A DNA stretch of 64,000 bases, taken from assembly GCF_000612725.1 (NCBI RefSeq), contig NZ_HG964451.1, positions 1-64,000 of the forward strand, written 5' to 3'. Of the stretch, positions 56,742 to 64,000 are shown piece by piece. Both the position numbers and the translations under genes were made by a program. The stretch comes from Mycolicibacterium austroafricanum. GTDB taxonomy: Bacteria > Actinomycetota > Actinomycetes > Mycobacteriales > Mycobacteriaceae. Position 1 is the stretch's first letter. The number at the start of each line of letters is the position of its first letter. The notes below the pieces were generated by a model. That model was not told the DNA's origin, ran no database searches, and saw only the letters and a program-made list of their open reading frames with translations.

Positions 56742-58232
56742 TCAGTATTGGCTCGGGCGCGCCCGTCTGCCTATCGGCACCCGCAGAATCACATCCGTCC
56801 CGCCTGCCGCCCCGGCGTGCATCCCCAGTGAGCCGTCCAGCTCCGCGGACACCAGCGTGCGGACGATCTGCAGACCGAGCCGGTCGGACTTCTCCAGGCT
56901 GAAACCGTCGGGCAGCCCGCGACCGTCGTCGTGCACCACGACGTCGAGCCAGCGGGCCGACCGCTGGGCGCGGATGGTCACGCAGCCTTGCGGTGTGGTG
57001 GCGTCGAAGGCGTGCTCGATGGCGTTCTGCACCAGTTCGGTGATGACCATGATCAGCGCGGTCGCCCGGTCGGCATCCAGCACGCCGAGGTCGCCGACAC
57101 GGTTGATCCGGATCGGCGAGTCAACTGCCGCAACGTCATTCATGATCGGCAGGATGCGGTCGATGACCTGGTCGAGGTTCACCTCCTCGTCCACCGACAT
57201 CGACAGCGCGTCGTGGACGAGGGCGATGGACGACACCCGGCGCACCGATTCCATCAGCGCCTCACGTCCCTCCGGGTTGTTCGTCCTGCGCGCCTGCAGT
57301 CGCAGCAGCGCGGCGACGGTCTGCAGATTGTTCTTGACCCGGTGGTGGATCTCGCGGATCGTCGCGTCCTTCGACAGCAGCGCCCGGTCCCGGCGCTTGA
57401 CCTCCGTGACGTCGCGGATCAGCACGGCGGCGCCCATGGCCACTCCGTGCACCCCCAGCGGCAACGTACGCAGCAGAACCGTCGCCCCGCCTGCGTCGAC
57501 CTCCATCCGCATGCTGGAGCCGCCGGTGAGCGAATCACGGACGTGGTTGGCGAGTTCCTGCGCCTCGAACGGGTCCGAGATCAGCGGCCGGGTGATGCTG
57601 ACCAGATTGTGGCCCTCCAGGTCCGCCGTCAGCCCCATCCGGTGGTAGGCCGAGATCGCGTTCGGGCTGGCGAACGTCACCACACCCGCCTCGTCGAGGC
57701 GGATGAACCCGTCGCCGGCCCGGGGACTCGACCGCGACATCGCGAGATCGCCGACGTTGGGGAAGGTGCCTTCGGAGAGCATGTGCAGCAGGTCACCGGC
57801 GCAGTCGACGTACGCCGCTTCCAGCGGGCTGGCCTGTCGCGGCGCCAGCGACGTCTGATGGGTCAGCACGGCGACCACGTCGTTGCGGTAGCGCACCGGC
57901 ACGGCCTCGACGTTGAGGCCCGGAGAGCCGAATTCGCCTTCGACTGTGGCGCGGCCGATGGTGCCGGACTGGAACGCCTCGGCCACGATCGGGAGGTCCT
58001 CGGCCTCGGCCAGGGTTCCGACGGCGTCGGCCAGCAGCACCGTCGCCGCGGTGTTGGGGCGCACCTGGGCGACGCACACCAGCATCCCGTCGTCGCGGCG
58101 CACCCACATCAGGTAGTCGGCGAACGACAGATCTGCCAGCAGCTGCCACTCGCCCACGACGGCGTGCAGGTGGTCCACCGCGTTGCCGGGCAGCACGGTG
58201 TGCTCGGCGAGCAGGTCACCGAGGGTCGACAT
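56742..58232 (-). CDS. pdtaS: sensor histidine kinase PdtaS
   Basis: A 496-residue soluble sensor kinase. A GAF domain is at about residues 1-150, a PAS domain at about 165-290, and the HisKA_2 dimerisation box is REIHHRVKNNLQTVAALLRLQ, with the histidines near residues 296-297. The HATPase domain follows (ITELVQNAIEHAF, VHDDGRGLPDGF). PdtaS phosphorylates PdtaR, an RNA-binding ANTAR regulator encoded elsewhere, and in M. tuberculosis responds to copper and NO. No membrane segment is seen, which fits a cytosolic sensor. It is convergent with whiB1. Confidence 0.94.
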   Translation of the reverse strand: MSTLGDLLAEHTVLPGNAVDHLHAVVGEWQLLADLSFADYLMWVRRDDGMLVCVAQVRPNTAATVLLADAVGTLAEAEDLPIVAEAFQSGTIGRATVEGEFGSPGLNVEAVPVRYRNDVVAVLTHQTSLAPRQASPLEAAYVDCAGDLLHMLSEGTFPNVGDLAMSRSSPRAGDGFIRLDEAGVVTFASPNAISAYHRMGLTADLEGHNLVSITRPLISDPFEAQELANHVRDSLTGGSSMRMEVDAGGATVLLRTLPLGVHGVAMGAAVLIRDVTEVKRRDRALLSKDATIREIHHRVKNNLQTVAALLRLQARRTNNPEGREALMESVRRVSSIALVHDALSMSVDEEVNLDQVIDRILPIMNDVAAVDSPIRINRVGDLGVLDADRATALIMVITELVQNAIEHAFDATTPQGCVTIRAQRSARWLDVVVHDDGRGLPDGFSLEKSDRLGLQIVRTLVSAELDGSLGMHAGAAGGTDVILRVPIGRRARPSQY

Positions 58233-58302
58233 GGCCCACGCCGACGGGTTTCAGGGTGTGCCTGCGCACGCGAGGAGCAACTCTGACCCGGCCGGTCAGG
58301 CG

Positions 58303-58518
58303 CTAGCTGATGATCGCGATGAGGTCGCCGGCCTGGATGACATCACCGACCGAGACACTGACCTTGCTGATGGTCCCGGCCACCTCGGCGAGCACCGGAA
58401 TCTCCATCTTCATCGACTCGAGCAGCACCAGGGTGTCGCCTTCACCGATCTGATCGCCCTCGCGAACCACGACCTCGAGCACACTGGCCACGATTTCCGC
58501 GCGAACATCCTCGGCCAT
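58303..58518 (-). CDS. small biotinylated carrier protein (TB7.3 type)
   Basis: A 71-residue biotinyl-lipoyl domain starting at ATG 58518 (MAEDVRAEIVASVLEVVVRE). The biotin site is Lys37 in LESMKMEIP. The protein is a stand-alone carrier (Rv3221c type) without any carboxylase neighbour. It is known as a biotinylated antigen in M. tuberculosis; its partner carboxylase is not certain. Confidence 0.92.
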   Translation of the reverse strand: MAEDVRAEIVASVLEVVVREGDQIGEGDTLVLLESMKMEIPVLAEVAGTISKVSVSVGDVIQAGDLIAIIS

Positions 58519-58694
58519 CTTCACCCCACTCCGCTTCCCGCTGGTGCCTGACGGGGTATATCGAACCACACCGCGCCTCGGTGATGTCGCCGGTCAGGGC
58601 CCGTGGCGGATTCGGTGCCGACAGAGCGTGCGACAATAGGGCCAACGCGGCCCGCTCGCCGGGCGGTTTTCATCGAACGACCTGGAGGTACACC

Positions 58695-58790
58695 ATGGCC
58701 AAGCGTGGCCGTAAGAAGCGCGACCGTAAGCACTCGAAAGCCAACCACGGCAAGCGGCCCAACGCCGGCTCGAAGTCAGTCGGCCGCTGA
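58695..58790 (+). CDS. 50S ribosomal protein bL37
   Basis: A 31-residue, extremely basic protein whose first 20 residues are MAKRGRKKRDRKHSKANHGK. It starts at ATG 58695 behind GGAGG (58684-58688) and ends with TGA at 58788. The sequence matches the tiny mycobacterial ribosomal protein bL37 found by ribosome structures, which sits in the large subunit. A terminator hairpin follows at 58812. It lies between two convergent groups and is easily missed by annotation because of its size. Confidence 0.85.
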   Translation: MAKRGRKKRDRKHSKANHGKRPNAGSKSVGR

Positions 58791-58811
58791 CCAGCTGCTC
58801 GTAACGCAGAA

Positions 58812-58842
58812 CCGCCCGGCACTCCCTCAGGAGGCCGGGCGG
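58812..58842. terminator. intrinsic terminator after bL37
   Basis: CCGCCCGGC at 58812-58820 pairs with GCCGGGCGG at 58834-58842, followed by CTTTGTGTC. It is 22 bases past the bL37 stop and 28 bases past the end of rshA on the other strand, so it may serve both. Confidence 0.8.
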
Positions 58843-58869
58843 CTTTGTGTCTGCTGCCGGAATCGGGGC

Positions 58870-59202
58870 TCAGCCCCGGCGGATGATGGTGGTCTGGCTG
58901 ATCTGGATGCGCAGCCGCTCCCGAAGCCCCTCGGGGGCCCGCTCGCCGCTGCATTTGGCGGCGATCAGCTTCTTGACCCGTTCCTCGACGCCGTAGTACC
59001 GCAGGCAGGTCGGGCATTCCTCGAGATGCTGGCGCAGCTTGTCGCGGGTCTCCACGGTGCATTCACCGTCGAGCAGCGTCCACACCTCGGCGATGACGGC
59101 CGCGCACTCGGGGTGCTCCGGGTCGATCGGGCCGATCGGCGGGGTCCAAGTGTCTTCGCTGTTGCCGGGTGTCTCGTTTTCCGGCGTCTCGGTGCCGCTC
59201 AT
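58870..59202 (-). CDS. rshA: mycothiol-system anti-sigma factor RshA
   Basis: A 110-residue zinc-associated anti-sigma factor. The ZAS signature H-x3-C-x2-C is HLEECPTC with His59, Cys63 and Cys66, and further Cys33 and Cys48 are present. Under reducing conditions it binds and silences SigH; oxidation releases zinc and SigH. Its ATG at 59202 overlaps the sigH stop by four bases, so the two are translationally coupled, giving stoichiometric amounts. The N-terminal 25 residues are acidic and disordered. Confidence 0.93.
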   Translation of the reverse strand: MSGTETPENETPGNSEDTWTPPIGPIDPEHPECAAVIAEVWTLLDGECTVETRDKLRQHLEECPTCLRYYGVEERVKKLIAAKCSGERAPEGLRERLRIQISQTTIIRRG

Positions 59203-59861
59203 GACGTGACCTCCTCGGGAGCGTCGACCTGCTCACCCCGGATGAAACCGCGGTCACGGGCCACCCCGGCCAGCAACTCGCGCAGTTGGCGCCTGCCGCG
59301 GTGCAGCCGCGACATCACCGTTCCGATCGGCGTGTCCATGATCTCGGCGATCTCCTTGTACGGGAAGCCTTCGACGTCGGCGTAGTACACCGCCATCCGG
59401 AACTCGTCGGGCAGAGCCTGCAGCGCTTCCTTGATCTCGTTGTCGGGCAGCAGTTCGAGGGCTTCGACCTCGGCGGACCGCAGCCCCGTCGAGGAGTGTT
59501 CGGCGTTGGCCGCCAACTGCCAGTCGGTGATCTCCTCGGTCGGATACTCCGCCGGCTGGCGCTGCTTCTTGCGGTAGCTGTTGATGTAGGTGTTGGTCAG
59601 GATCCGGTACAGCCAGGCCTTGAGGTTGGTGCCCTCACGGAACGAGCGGAAGCCGGAGTAGGCCTTGACCATCGTCTCCTGCAGCAGGTCCTCGGCGTCC
59701 GCGGGATTGCGCGTCATGCGCAGCGCGCCGCCGTAGAGCTGGTCGAGCATTGGAATGGCATCGCGTTCGAAACGCGCGGTCAGCTCGGCGTCGGTTTCCT
59801 CCCGCGCCGGGGCCTCACCGTCCAGGGTCGCCTCAGCGGCCGACCCGGTGATGTCTGTCAT
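59199..59861 (-). CDS. sigH: RNA polymerase sigma factor SigH
   Basis: A 220-residue ECF sigma factor. Region 2 is readable ([38 protein letters not shown]), as is region 4 ([44 protein letters not shown]). SigH responds to heat and thiol oxidation and turns on thioredoxin, thioredoxin reductase and chaperone genes. ATG 59861 gives a length like M. tuberculosis SigH; in-frame ATGs at 59945 and 59939 would add an N-terminal extension and cannot be excluded. The open frame up to 60092 begins above the promoter and is not used. Confidence 0.94.
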   Translation of the reverse strand: MTDITGSAAEATLDGEAPAREETDAELTARFERDAIPMLDQLYGGALRMTRNPADAEDLLQETMVKAYSGFRSFREGTNLKAWLYRILTNTYINSYRKKQRQPAEYPTEEITDWQLAANAEHSSTGLRSAEVEALELLPDNEIKEALQALPDEFRMAVYYADVEGFPYKEIAEIMDTPIGTVMSRLHRGRRQLRELLAGVARDRGFIRGEQVDAPEEVTS

Positions 59862-60042
59862 CGTGGGGAACACCGTCCCTTCTTTAGCGGCGCCACCGAT
59901 CACGTCCAACACATGCACCGAACGCGATGGGGCCTCCATGGCCATGACAACTGGCACCGTCAATCCCCTTCTGCTGATCCTAAAGGCTGACCCCGACAAG
60001 TGACCCTGAGCGGCTGAAAGGTCCGCCACAGCTGTCGTCAAG

Positions 60043-60068
60043 AACAGCGTCGGCACGTGTGGTGTTCC
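60043..60068 (-). promoter_or_regulatory. SigH-type autoregulatory promoter
   Basis: On the minus strand GGAACA (60068-60063) is followed after 17 bases by GTT (60045-60043), the sGGAAYA-N17-GTT pattern of SigH promoters. It lies upstream of sigH, and predicted transcription starts near 60037, giving a leader of about 175 bases. SigH autoregulation is known in M. tuberculosis. Confidence 0.75.
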
Positions 60069-60125
60069 CGTGCTCTGCGGTACTGCCGGCACGGACGCCG
60101 CAGGTCGGGAATACTCAGAGTCCCG

Positions 60126-60788
60126 ATGAACGCGTCAACCACCCTTGTCGTCGTCGCTGTGGCGCTACTTGTCTCCGTCACGGCGCTGACCTGGTGGCTG
60201 CGCCGCCGCGCTTCGTTCCAATCGGCGATGCAGCAGCGGGGGTGGCGAGTCAGCACCAACGGTGACGACACTGTCGTCGTCCCGGCCACCGGCGACTGGA
60301 AGCTGACCATGAGCCGTTCGTTCGCGGGGCAGATGTCGCCGCCCAGCACCCACGTGGTCACCAGCATCTGGACCTGTCCCATGCCCGCCACCCTCGGGGC
60401 CGTGCTGGTCGTCGGCCCGGCGCCCCCGCCGGAGCTGCGCGTGTTGGCCACCGACCTCATCGGTTCCGCGCCCGCGGCGATGGCCCGGTGGCTGGGTCTG
60501 GATCGTGTCGGCGGCGGCCGCGCGCTACAGCCGCTGCCGGCCATGGATGACCGGCTGCTGGTGTTCGCGACGGACGGGATCGGACCGACGGGAACCCTGC
60601 GCGCCGTGGCGGACGCCATCTGTGAATGGTGTTCGGCGTTCGATGCGGAACGCGAACAGCCGGTGCTGACGCTCGATCGGTCCGGAATATCGGTCCGGGT
60701 GCGCACCGATGTGCTGGCGTCCGTCGAGCTCGCCGACGCCTTCGTCAACCTCGGGATGCGCTGTCGCGGCGCTCTCGGGCGATCGTGA
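60126..60788 (+). CDS. hypothetical membrane-anchored protein
   Basis: A 220-residue protein starting at ATG 60126. One N-terminal membrane segment ([20 protein letters not shown]) is followed by a soluble domain with no family I recognise ([71 protein letters not shown]). The stop overlaps the start of the next gene by four bases (GTGA), so they form an operon. It is divergent from sigH. It could be a stress-linked envelope protein by position, but that is only inference. Confidence 0.7.
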   Translation: MNASTTLVVVAVALLVSVTALTWWLRRRASFQSAMQQRGWRVSTNGDDTVVVPATGDWKLTMSRSFAGQMSPPSTHVVTSIWTCPMPATLGAVLVVGPAPPPELRVLATDLIGSAPAAMARWLGLDRVGGGRALQPLPAMDDRLLVFATDGIGPTGTLRAVADAICEWCSAFDAEREQPVLTLDRSGISVRVRTDVLASVELADAFVNLGMRCRGALGRS

Positions 60789-61744
60789 CCCTGGTCCCGG
60801 CGTCGGCCGCGCTTGCACTGATCGTCACGGTGCTGACGATTCGCCGGCGCCGAAGAGTGCTGCCGGCGTGCCTGTTGGTGGTGGCTTCGGCGCCCGTGTT
60901 GATCCTGGCTGTTGTCTTCACCGGTGAGATCGCATCCGACCTGCTGGTGCGGGGCGCCAGGATCCTGGTCGCCACAGTGGCCCTGTCGGTGGTGACGGTG
61001 CTGCTCGTCGGGCGCGGGCTCCCGCAGCTGGTCAGCAGGAGGGACCGCCACGGCGTCGCGGTGGTATGCGGTGCGCTTTCGGTGATGTACGCCGCGGTGG
61101 CGGTGTTCCTTGCCGTCGTCGCCGACGAAGGGACGCGCGCAGCGGACCTGCCCGTGCTACGCGAGCGCGCAGAGTTCATCGCCTGGCGAGACGGACCGCA
61201 GCAGCCCGGCGGTGTGCTGCTCGCGGGGACCATCAGCGGGCACACCGTCGAGTTGGATCCGCCGCGCGGCGTCGTCGCCTCGCATTCGTGTCTCGCTGTC
61301 GGCTCGCGGCGATTCACGATGCCCGGGAGCCGGCTGCCCCACCGCTACGTGGTCGACTTCCCCGGCGGACCGCCAGTCGTGGTCGAGGGCATCGACTCCG
61401 GCACCCAGGCGTGGAACTGGCCGTCCGACACCGGGGAATGCGTGCTGCGCCGCGGCGACCGTGTGGTGGTGTGGGGTGACCTCCGAGGAGGTCTGGGCGG
61501 AGGCACGACGTCCTACACCGGTCTCGCTGACGTGCGCATCGTCGCCGCCGGTGACGTCACCACCTTCCTCCACGGATACGTCCCCGCCGCCGAACACACC
61601 GGCCGGGCAGTGTTCGCATGGGCCGTCCTCAACGGCACGCTGGCCGTGACGATCGCGGTGATCGGCGGGCTCTGCTATCGCCGGCTTGCCCGCACCGGCA
61701 CCGACGCCCCACCGCGGATCACCTGGCATACCGGTCCACGCTGA
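60785..61744 (+). CDS. hypothetical polytopic membrane protein
   Basis: A 319-residue protein starting at GTG 60785. Three to four transmembrane segments in the first 130 residues (ASAALALIVTVLTI, VLPACLLVVASAPVLILAVVF, ILVATVALSVVTVLLVG, VVCGALSVMYAAVAVFLAVV) are followed by an extracytoplasmic beta-rich domain (PGGVLLAGTISGHTVELDPP, GECVLRRGDRVVVWGDLRGG) and a final transmembrane helix (AWAVLNGTLAVTIAVIGGLCYR). The pattern recalls E3-ligase-like or OB-fold-containing membrane proteins in bacteria, but I cannot name a family. It is translationally coupled to the gene upstream. Confidence 0.68.
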   Translation: MTLVPASAALALIVTVLTIRRRRRVLPACLLVVASAPVLILAVVFTGEIASDLLVRGARILVATVALSVVTVLLVGRGLPQLVSRRDRHGVAVVCGALSVMYAAVAVFLAVVADEGTRAADLPVLRERAEFIAWRDGPQQPGGVLLAGTISGHTVELDPPRGVVASHSCLAVGSRRFTMPGSRLPHRYVVDFPGGPPVVVEGIDSGTQAWNWPSDTGECVLRRGDRVVVWGDLRGGLGGGTTSYTGLADVRIVAAGDVTTFLHGYVPAAEHTGRAVFAWAVLNGTLAVTIAVIGGLCYRRLARTGTDAPPRITWHTGPR

Positions 61745-61756
61745 CCTGATTACGCT

Positions 61757-62254
61757 GTGCCGGTGGCACGCGCAGCAACACCGGCGGTCGCGGCGCTGGT
61801 GGCTGCGGGCGTCCCGCACGAGGTCCTCCAGTACCGCCATGACCCGCGCAGTGAGTCGTTCGGCGAGGAAGCGGTCAAGGAGTTGGCACAGGCCGGCGGG
61901 CTGGCGCCGGCGCAGATCCTGAAGACGCTCGTCGTCGCGCTGCCCAAGGGGCTCGGCGTCGCAGTCCTGCCGGTGCCGTCGAAGCTGTCGCTGAAGGCCG
62001 CCGCAGCGGCGCTCGGGGCGGCAAAGGCGACGATGGCCGACCCTGCCGACGCGCAGCGTTCGTCGGGCTACGTCGTCGGCGGCATCTCCCCTCTCGGCCA
62101 GCGCAAGGCCTTGCCCACCGTGGTGGACTCGTCGGCTCTGCAGTGGGAGCGGGTGCTGTGCAGCGCCGGGAAACGCGGCTGGGACGTCGCGCTGGATCCC
62201 CGGGATCTGGTGCGGCTGACCAATGCCGTGACCGCGGACATCTGCGCGCCCTAG
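61757..62254 (+). CDS. Cys-tRNA(Pro)/YbaK-type deacylase
   Basis: A 165-residue protein of the YbaK/EbsC family, which removes mischarged amino acids from tRNA(Pro). ARAATPAVAALVAAGVPHEV is the start region, ILKTLVVALPKGLGVAVLPV carries the conserved Lys, and YVVGGISPLGQRKALPTVVD is the family motif. GTG 61757 and GTG 61763 are both possible starts; the latter would begin MARAATP like many homologues. In M. tuberculosis the matching gene is split (Rv3224A/B), so it is intact here. Confidence 0.88.
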   Translation: MPVARAATPAVAALVAAGVPHEVLQYRHDPRSESFGEEAVKELAQAGGLAPAQILKTLVVALPKGLGVAVLPVPSKLSLKAAAAALGAAKATMADPADAQRSSGYVVGGISPLGQRKALPTVVDSSALQWERVLCSAGKRGWDVALDPRDLVRLTNAVTADICAP

Positions 62255-62263
62255 GGTGGGTCC

Positions 62264-63109
62264 ATGTCTCTTGCGGGTAAGGCCATGTTCATTTCGGGCG
62301 CCAGCCGCGGTATCGGGCTGGCGATCGCCAAACGCGCCGCGGCGGACGGCGCCAACATCGCTCTGGTGGCCAAGACCGCCGAACCCCATCCGAAGCTGCC
62401 CGGCACGGTCTACACCGCGGCCAAAGAGATCGAGGAGGCCGGCGGGCAGGCGCTGCCCATCGTCGGCGATGTCCGCGACGGTGACTCGGTGGCCGCCGCG
62501 GTGGCCAAGACCGTCGAGCAGTTCGGCGGCATCGACATGTGCGTCAACAACGCCTCGGCGATCAATCTCGGCTCCATCGAGGAGGTTCCGCTCAAGCGTT
62601 TCGACCTGATGAACGGCATCCAGGTGCGCGGCACGTATGCGGTGTCGCAGGCCTGCATCCCGCACATGAAGGGCCGGGACAACCCGCACATCCTGACGTT
62701 GTCACCGCCTATCCTGCTGGAGTCCAAGTGGTTGCGGCCCACGCCGTACATGATGGCGAAGTTCGGGATGACATTGTGCGCGTTGGGAATCGCCGAAGAG
62801 ATGCGTGACGCCGGCATCGCGTCGAACACGCTGTGGCCGCGCACCATGGTGGCCACCGCCGCCGTGCAGAACCTGCTGGGCGGGGACGAGTCGATGGCGC
62901 GGTCCCGCAAGCCGGAGGTGTACTCCGACGCCGCGTACGCCGTCCTGACCAAGCCGTCGAGCTTCACCGGCCACACGCTGCTGTGTGAGGACGTGCTGTT
63001 GGAGTCCGGCGTCACCGATCTGTCGGTGTACGACTGCGTGCCGGGCTCCGACCTCGGCGTGGACTTCTGGGTCGAGGGCGCCAACCCGCCGGGCTACACC
63101 GGTCCCTAG
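62264..63109 (+). CDS. SDR-family NAD(P)-dependent oxidoreductase (HSDL2-like)
   Basis: A 281-residue short-chain dehydrogenase. The glycine-rich cofactor site is FISGASRGIGLAIAKRAA at the N-terminus, NNASAI follows at the NAG position, and the catalytic pair is YMMAK. The central TLSPPILLESKWLRPTPYM and the C-terminal part match the hydroxysteroid dehydrogenase-like 2 subgroup, often placed in beta-oxidation or steroid metabolism. It matches Rv3224. It follows the deacylase gene by nine bases and ends before a hairpin-rich convergent region. Confidence 0.9.
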   Translation: MSLAGKAMFISGASRGIGLAIAKRAAADGANIALVAKTAEPHPKLPGTVYTAAKEIEEAGGQALPIVGDVRDGDSVAAAVAKTVEQFGGIDMCVNNASAINLGSIEEVPLKRFDLMNGIQVRGTYAVSQACIPHMKGRDNPHILTLSPPILLESKWLRPTPYMMAKFGMTLCALGIAEEMRDAGIASNTLWPRTMVATAAVQNLLGGDESMARSRKPEVYSDAAYAVLTKPSSFTGHTLLCEDVLLESGVTDLSVYDCVPGSDLGVDFWVEGANPPGYTGP

Positions 63110-63113
63110 AGGC

Positions 63114-63161
63114 CTGCACGAACGTGCAGTCACGGTAGCGGCGCGCGCCTGCCGGCTACCG
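63114..63161. terminator. two hairpins between convergent SDR and DUF2071 genes
   Basis: CTGCAC (63114-63119) pairs with GTGCAG (63124-63129) around a four-base loop, and CGGTAGC (63133-63139) pairs with GCTACCG (63155-63161). They fill the 46-base gap between the convergent genes, overlapping the DUF2071 stop by six bases. A lone GCACGCTCGCG half-arm like that of family A lies just inside the DUF2071 gene. Confidence 0.6.
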
Positions 63162-63896
63162 CGGACGCACGCTCGCGGGTCTGCCGAACCGGGCGTGCAC
63201 GCCCGGGGAGAACACCGGGCGCAGCATCGGTCCGGCACATGCGATGCCCGCGGCGGCCACCAGGTCGTCGTCGAGCTCGTCGACCTCGGCGCTGTGCAAC
63301 GGCCACGTCACATGCTCGTTGGGCACCCACCACGTCCGCCCCGCCTTCCGGGTGTGCGCACCCCACCGCGCGGTCAGCCACACCTCCAGCGGCGTGGGTG
63401 CGACGACCCCGCCGACGGTTACCGCGACGTGGCTGCGCAGGCCGCGGTCGGGCCAGCGCCGGACACTCGAATAGCGGAGCCGGTCAGCGCTGCGGGTCAC
63501 CCGCATCGCGGCCCACGTGTACGGCACGCCGAGCCCGAGACGGGTCACGGCCACGACGGCCAGCCGCTGGGTCTCCAGCGACCGGAACAGCACGCCATGC
63601 CGGCCGGCGTCGTCCACCGAATACAGTCGGACGTTGGTTTCGGCGAACGCGCCCAAATACGGCAGCGGCCACCTGGTGCCCAGCTTGGTGTGCCGCATCA
63701 CGAACGGCACCAGGCCGACGTAGGTCAGTCCGTCGGCGAAAACGTCCGGGCGGGTGCCGGGCGGGAACAGATGCGCGACACCGCCGGGGTCGACCGGCCA
63801 ATGCAGGAACGTGAGATCGGCCCAGAACTGGTCGAACAGGACGGGACGCGGCAACGGCGGGGCGTCCACCGCGAACGAACCGAGCTCACCATCCAC
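63156..63896 (-). CDS. DUF2071 (YqjF-type) protein
   Basis: A 246-residue protein starting at GTG 63896. LFDQFWADLTFLHWPVDPGGVAHLFPPGTRPDVF is the family opening; YVGLVPFVMRHTKLG and FAETNVRLYSVDDAGRHGVLFRSLE are further family motifs. YqjF-like proteins are soluble, of unknown function, with an acetoacetate-decarboxylase-like fold by prediction. It has no membrane segment. It is divergent from the partial gene at the window end. Confidence 0.85.
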   Translation of the reverse strand: MDGELGSFAVDAPPLPRPVLFDQFWADLTFLHWPVDPGGVAHLFPPGTRPDVFADGLTYVGLVPFVMRHTKLGTRWPLPYLGAFAETNVRLYSVDDAGRHGVLFRSLETQRLAVVAVTRLGLGVPYTWAAMRVTRSADRLRYSSVRRWPDRGLRSHVAVTVGGVVAPTPLEVWLTARWGAHTRKAGRTWWVPNEHVTWPLHSAEVDELDDDLVAAAGIACAGPMLRPVFSPGVHARFGRPASVRPR

Positions 63897-63915
63897 GCTG
63901 TCATAGTGGCAGGCT

Positions 63916-64000
63916 GTGTCCGTGTCATCGCCGAGTCTCTGGTCCGCCGGGCGCTACGACGCCGTCGGGCAACGCATCGCCCCGATCGCCGAGCAGGTCG
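63916..64000 (+). CDS. start of a methyltransferase-like gene (cut by window end)
   Basis: Only 28 codons are visible, beginning at GTG 63916 or 63922: SPSLWSAGRYDAVGQRIAPI and onward. This opening resembles the UbiE-like SAM-dependent methyltransferases of mycobacteria (LWSAGDYE-type start). It is divergent from the DUF2071 gene, with about 20 bases between start codons. The rest lies outside the window, so the call is tentative. Confidence 0.55.
   Translation, partial: MSVSSPSLWSAGRYDAVGQRIAPIAEQV

Noticed and set aside
59862..60092. N-terminal extension of SigH to 60092
   Set aside because: It begins upstream of the SigH-type promoter at 60043-60068, so it would not be transcribed from it, and homologues lack it.

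Overview
The window is high-GC actinobacterial DNA from a fast-growing mycobacterium (Mycolicibacterium type). The evidence is the gene set: WhiB7, WhiB1, the AdnA-AdnB helicase-nuclease, mycoredoxin, SigH with RshA, the PdtaS sensor kinase and ribosomal protein bL37. From about 20.7 kb to 63.1 kb the gene order matches, from recall, the Mycobacterium tuberculosis block Rv3193c to Rv3224. The first 20 kb is more accessory. No rRNA, phage, insertion sequence or CRISPR array was seen.

Layout. 0-5.6 kb: a CsoR-family repressor with a DUF302 protein, then a PucR-type regulator divergent from methylmalonate-semialdehyde dehydrogenase and a class III aminotransferase (beta-amino acid or valine catabolism). 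5.7-12.6 kb: a secreted esterase, then a TetR regulator divergent from a three-gene set (lipocalin-like unknown, F420-dependent oxidoreductase, PEP/ATP phosphotransferase-like enzyme); this is the best candidate for an undescribed pathway. 12.7-20.7 kb: initiator tRNA, htpG, a FAD oxidoreductase and a very large BTAD/ATPase regulator. 20.7-28.7 kb: UPF0182 membrane protein, PDZ-Lon-type protease, zincin-like protein, an orphan thiazole/oxazole-type E1-like protein and an ABC1 kinase. 28.7-41.9 kb: whiB7 with its leader, uvrD2, mycoredoxin, NADH pyrophosphatase, a K+ channel, adnB-adnA, a lipase-like hydrolase and an alkyltransferase-like protein, so DNA repair and redox functions predominate. 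42-56 kb: moeZ, a metzincin-like protein, TetR, MmpS-like, MiaE-like, rhlE, an orphan ParA, a phosphatase, entC and GNAT cluster, a second-type aroQ and a diacylglycerol-kinase-like protein. 56-64 kb: whiB1, pdtaS, a biotinylated protein, bL37, rshA-sigH, two membrane proteins of unknown function, a YbaK-type deacylase, an SDR, a DUF2071 protein and the start of a methyltransferase-like gene.

The intergenic DNA holds at least three families of short dyad-symmetric elements: one with 12-bp CGCGAGCGTGCG arms (4.06 and 15.48 kb), one with GCGAGCAGACAC arms (31.86 kb), and one with CGAAATTGC-type arms (46.1 and 47.5 kb). The last two sit between convergent genes. There is also a 30-bp tandem repeat at the 3' end of the BTAD regulator that repeats its stop codon.

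Regulation is readable in several places: a perfect palindrome on the pucR start codon, an inverted repeat between the TetR gene and its divergent cluster, the whiB7 promoter plus upstream ORF plus attenuator, a SigH-type promoter in front of sigH, and a CRP-like site in front of whiB1. All homology statements come from reading the proteins and recalling families; no database search was run.
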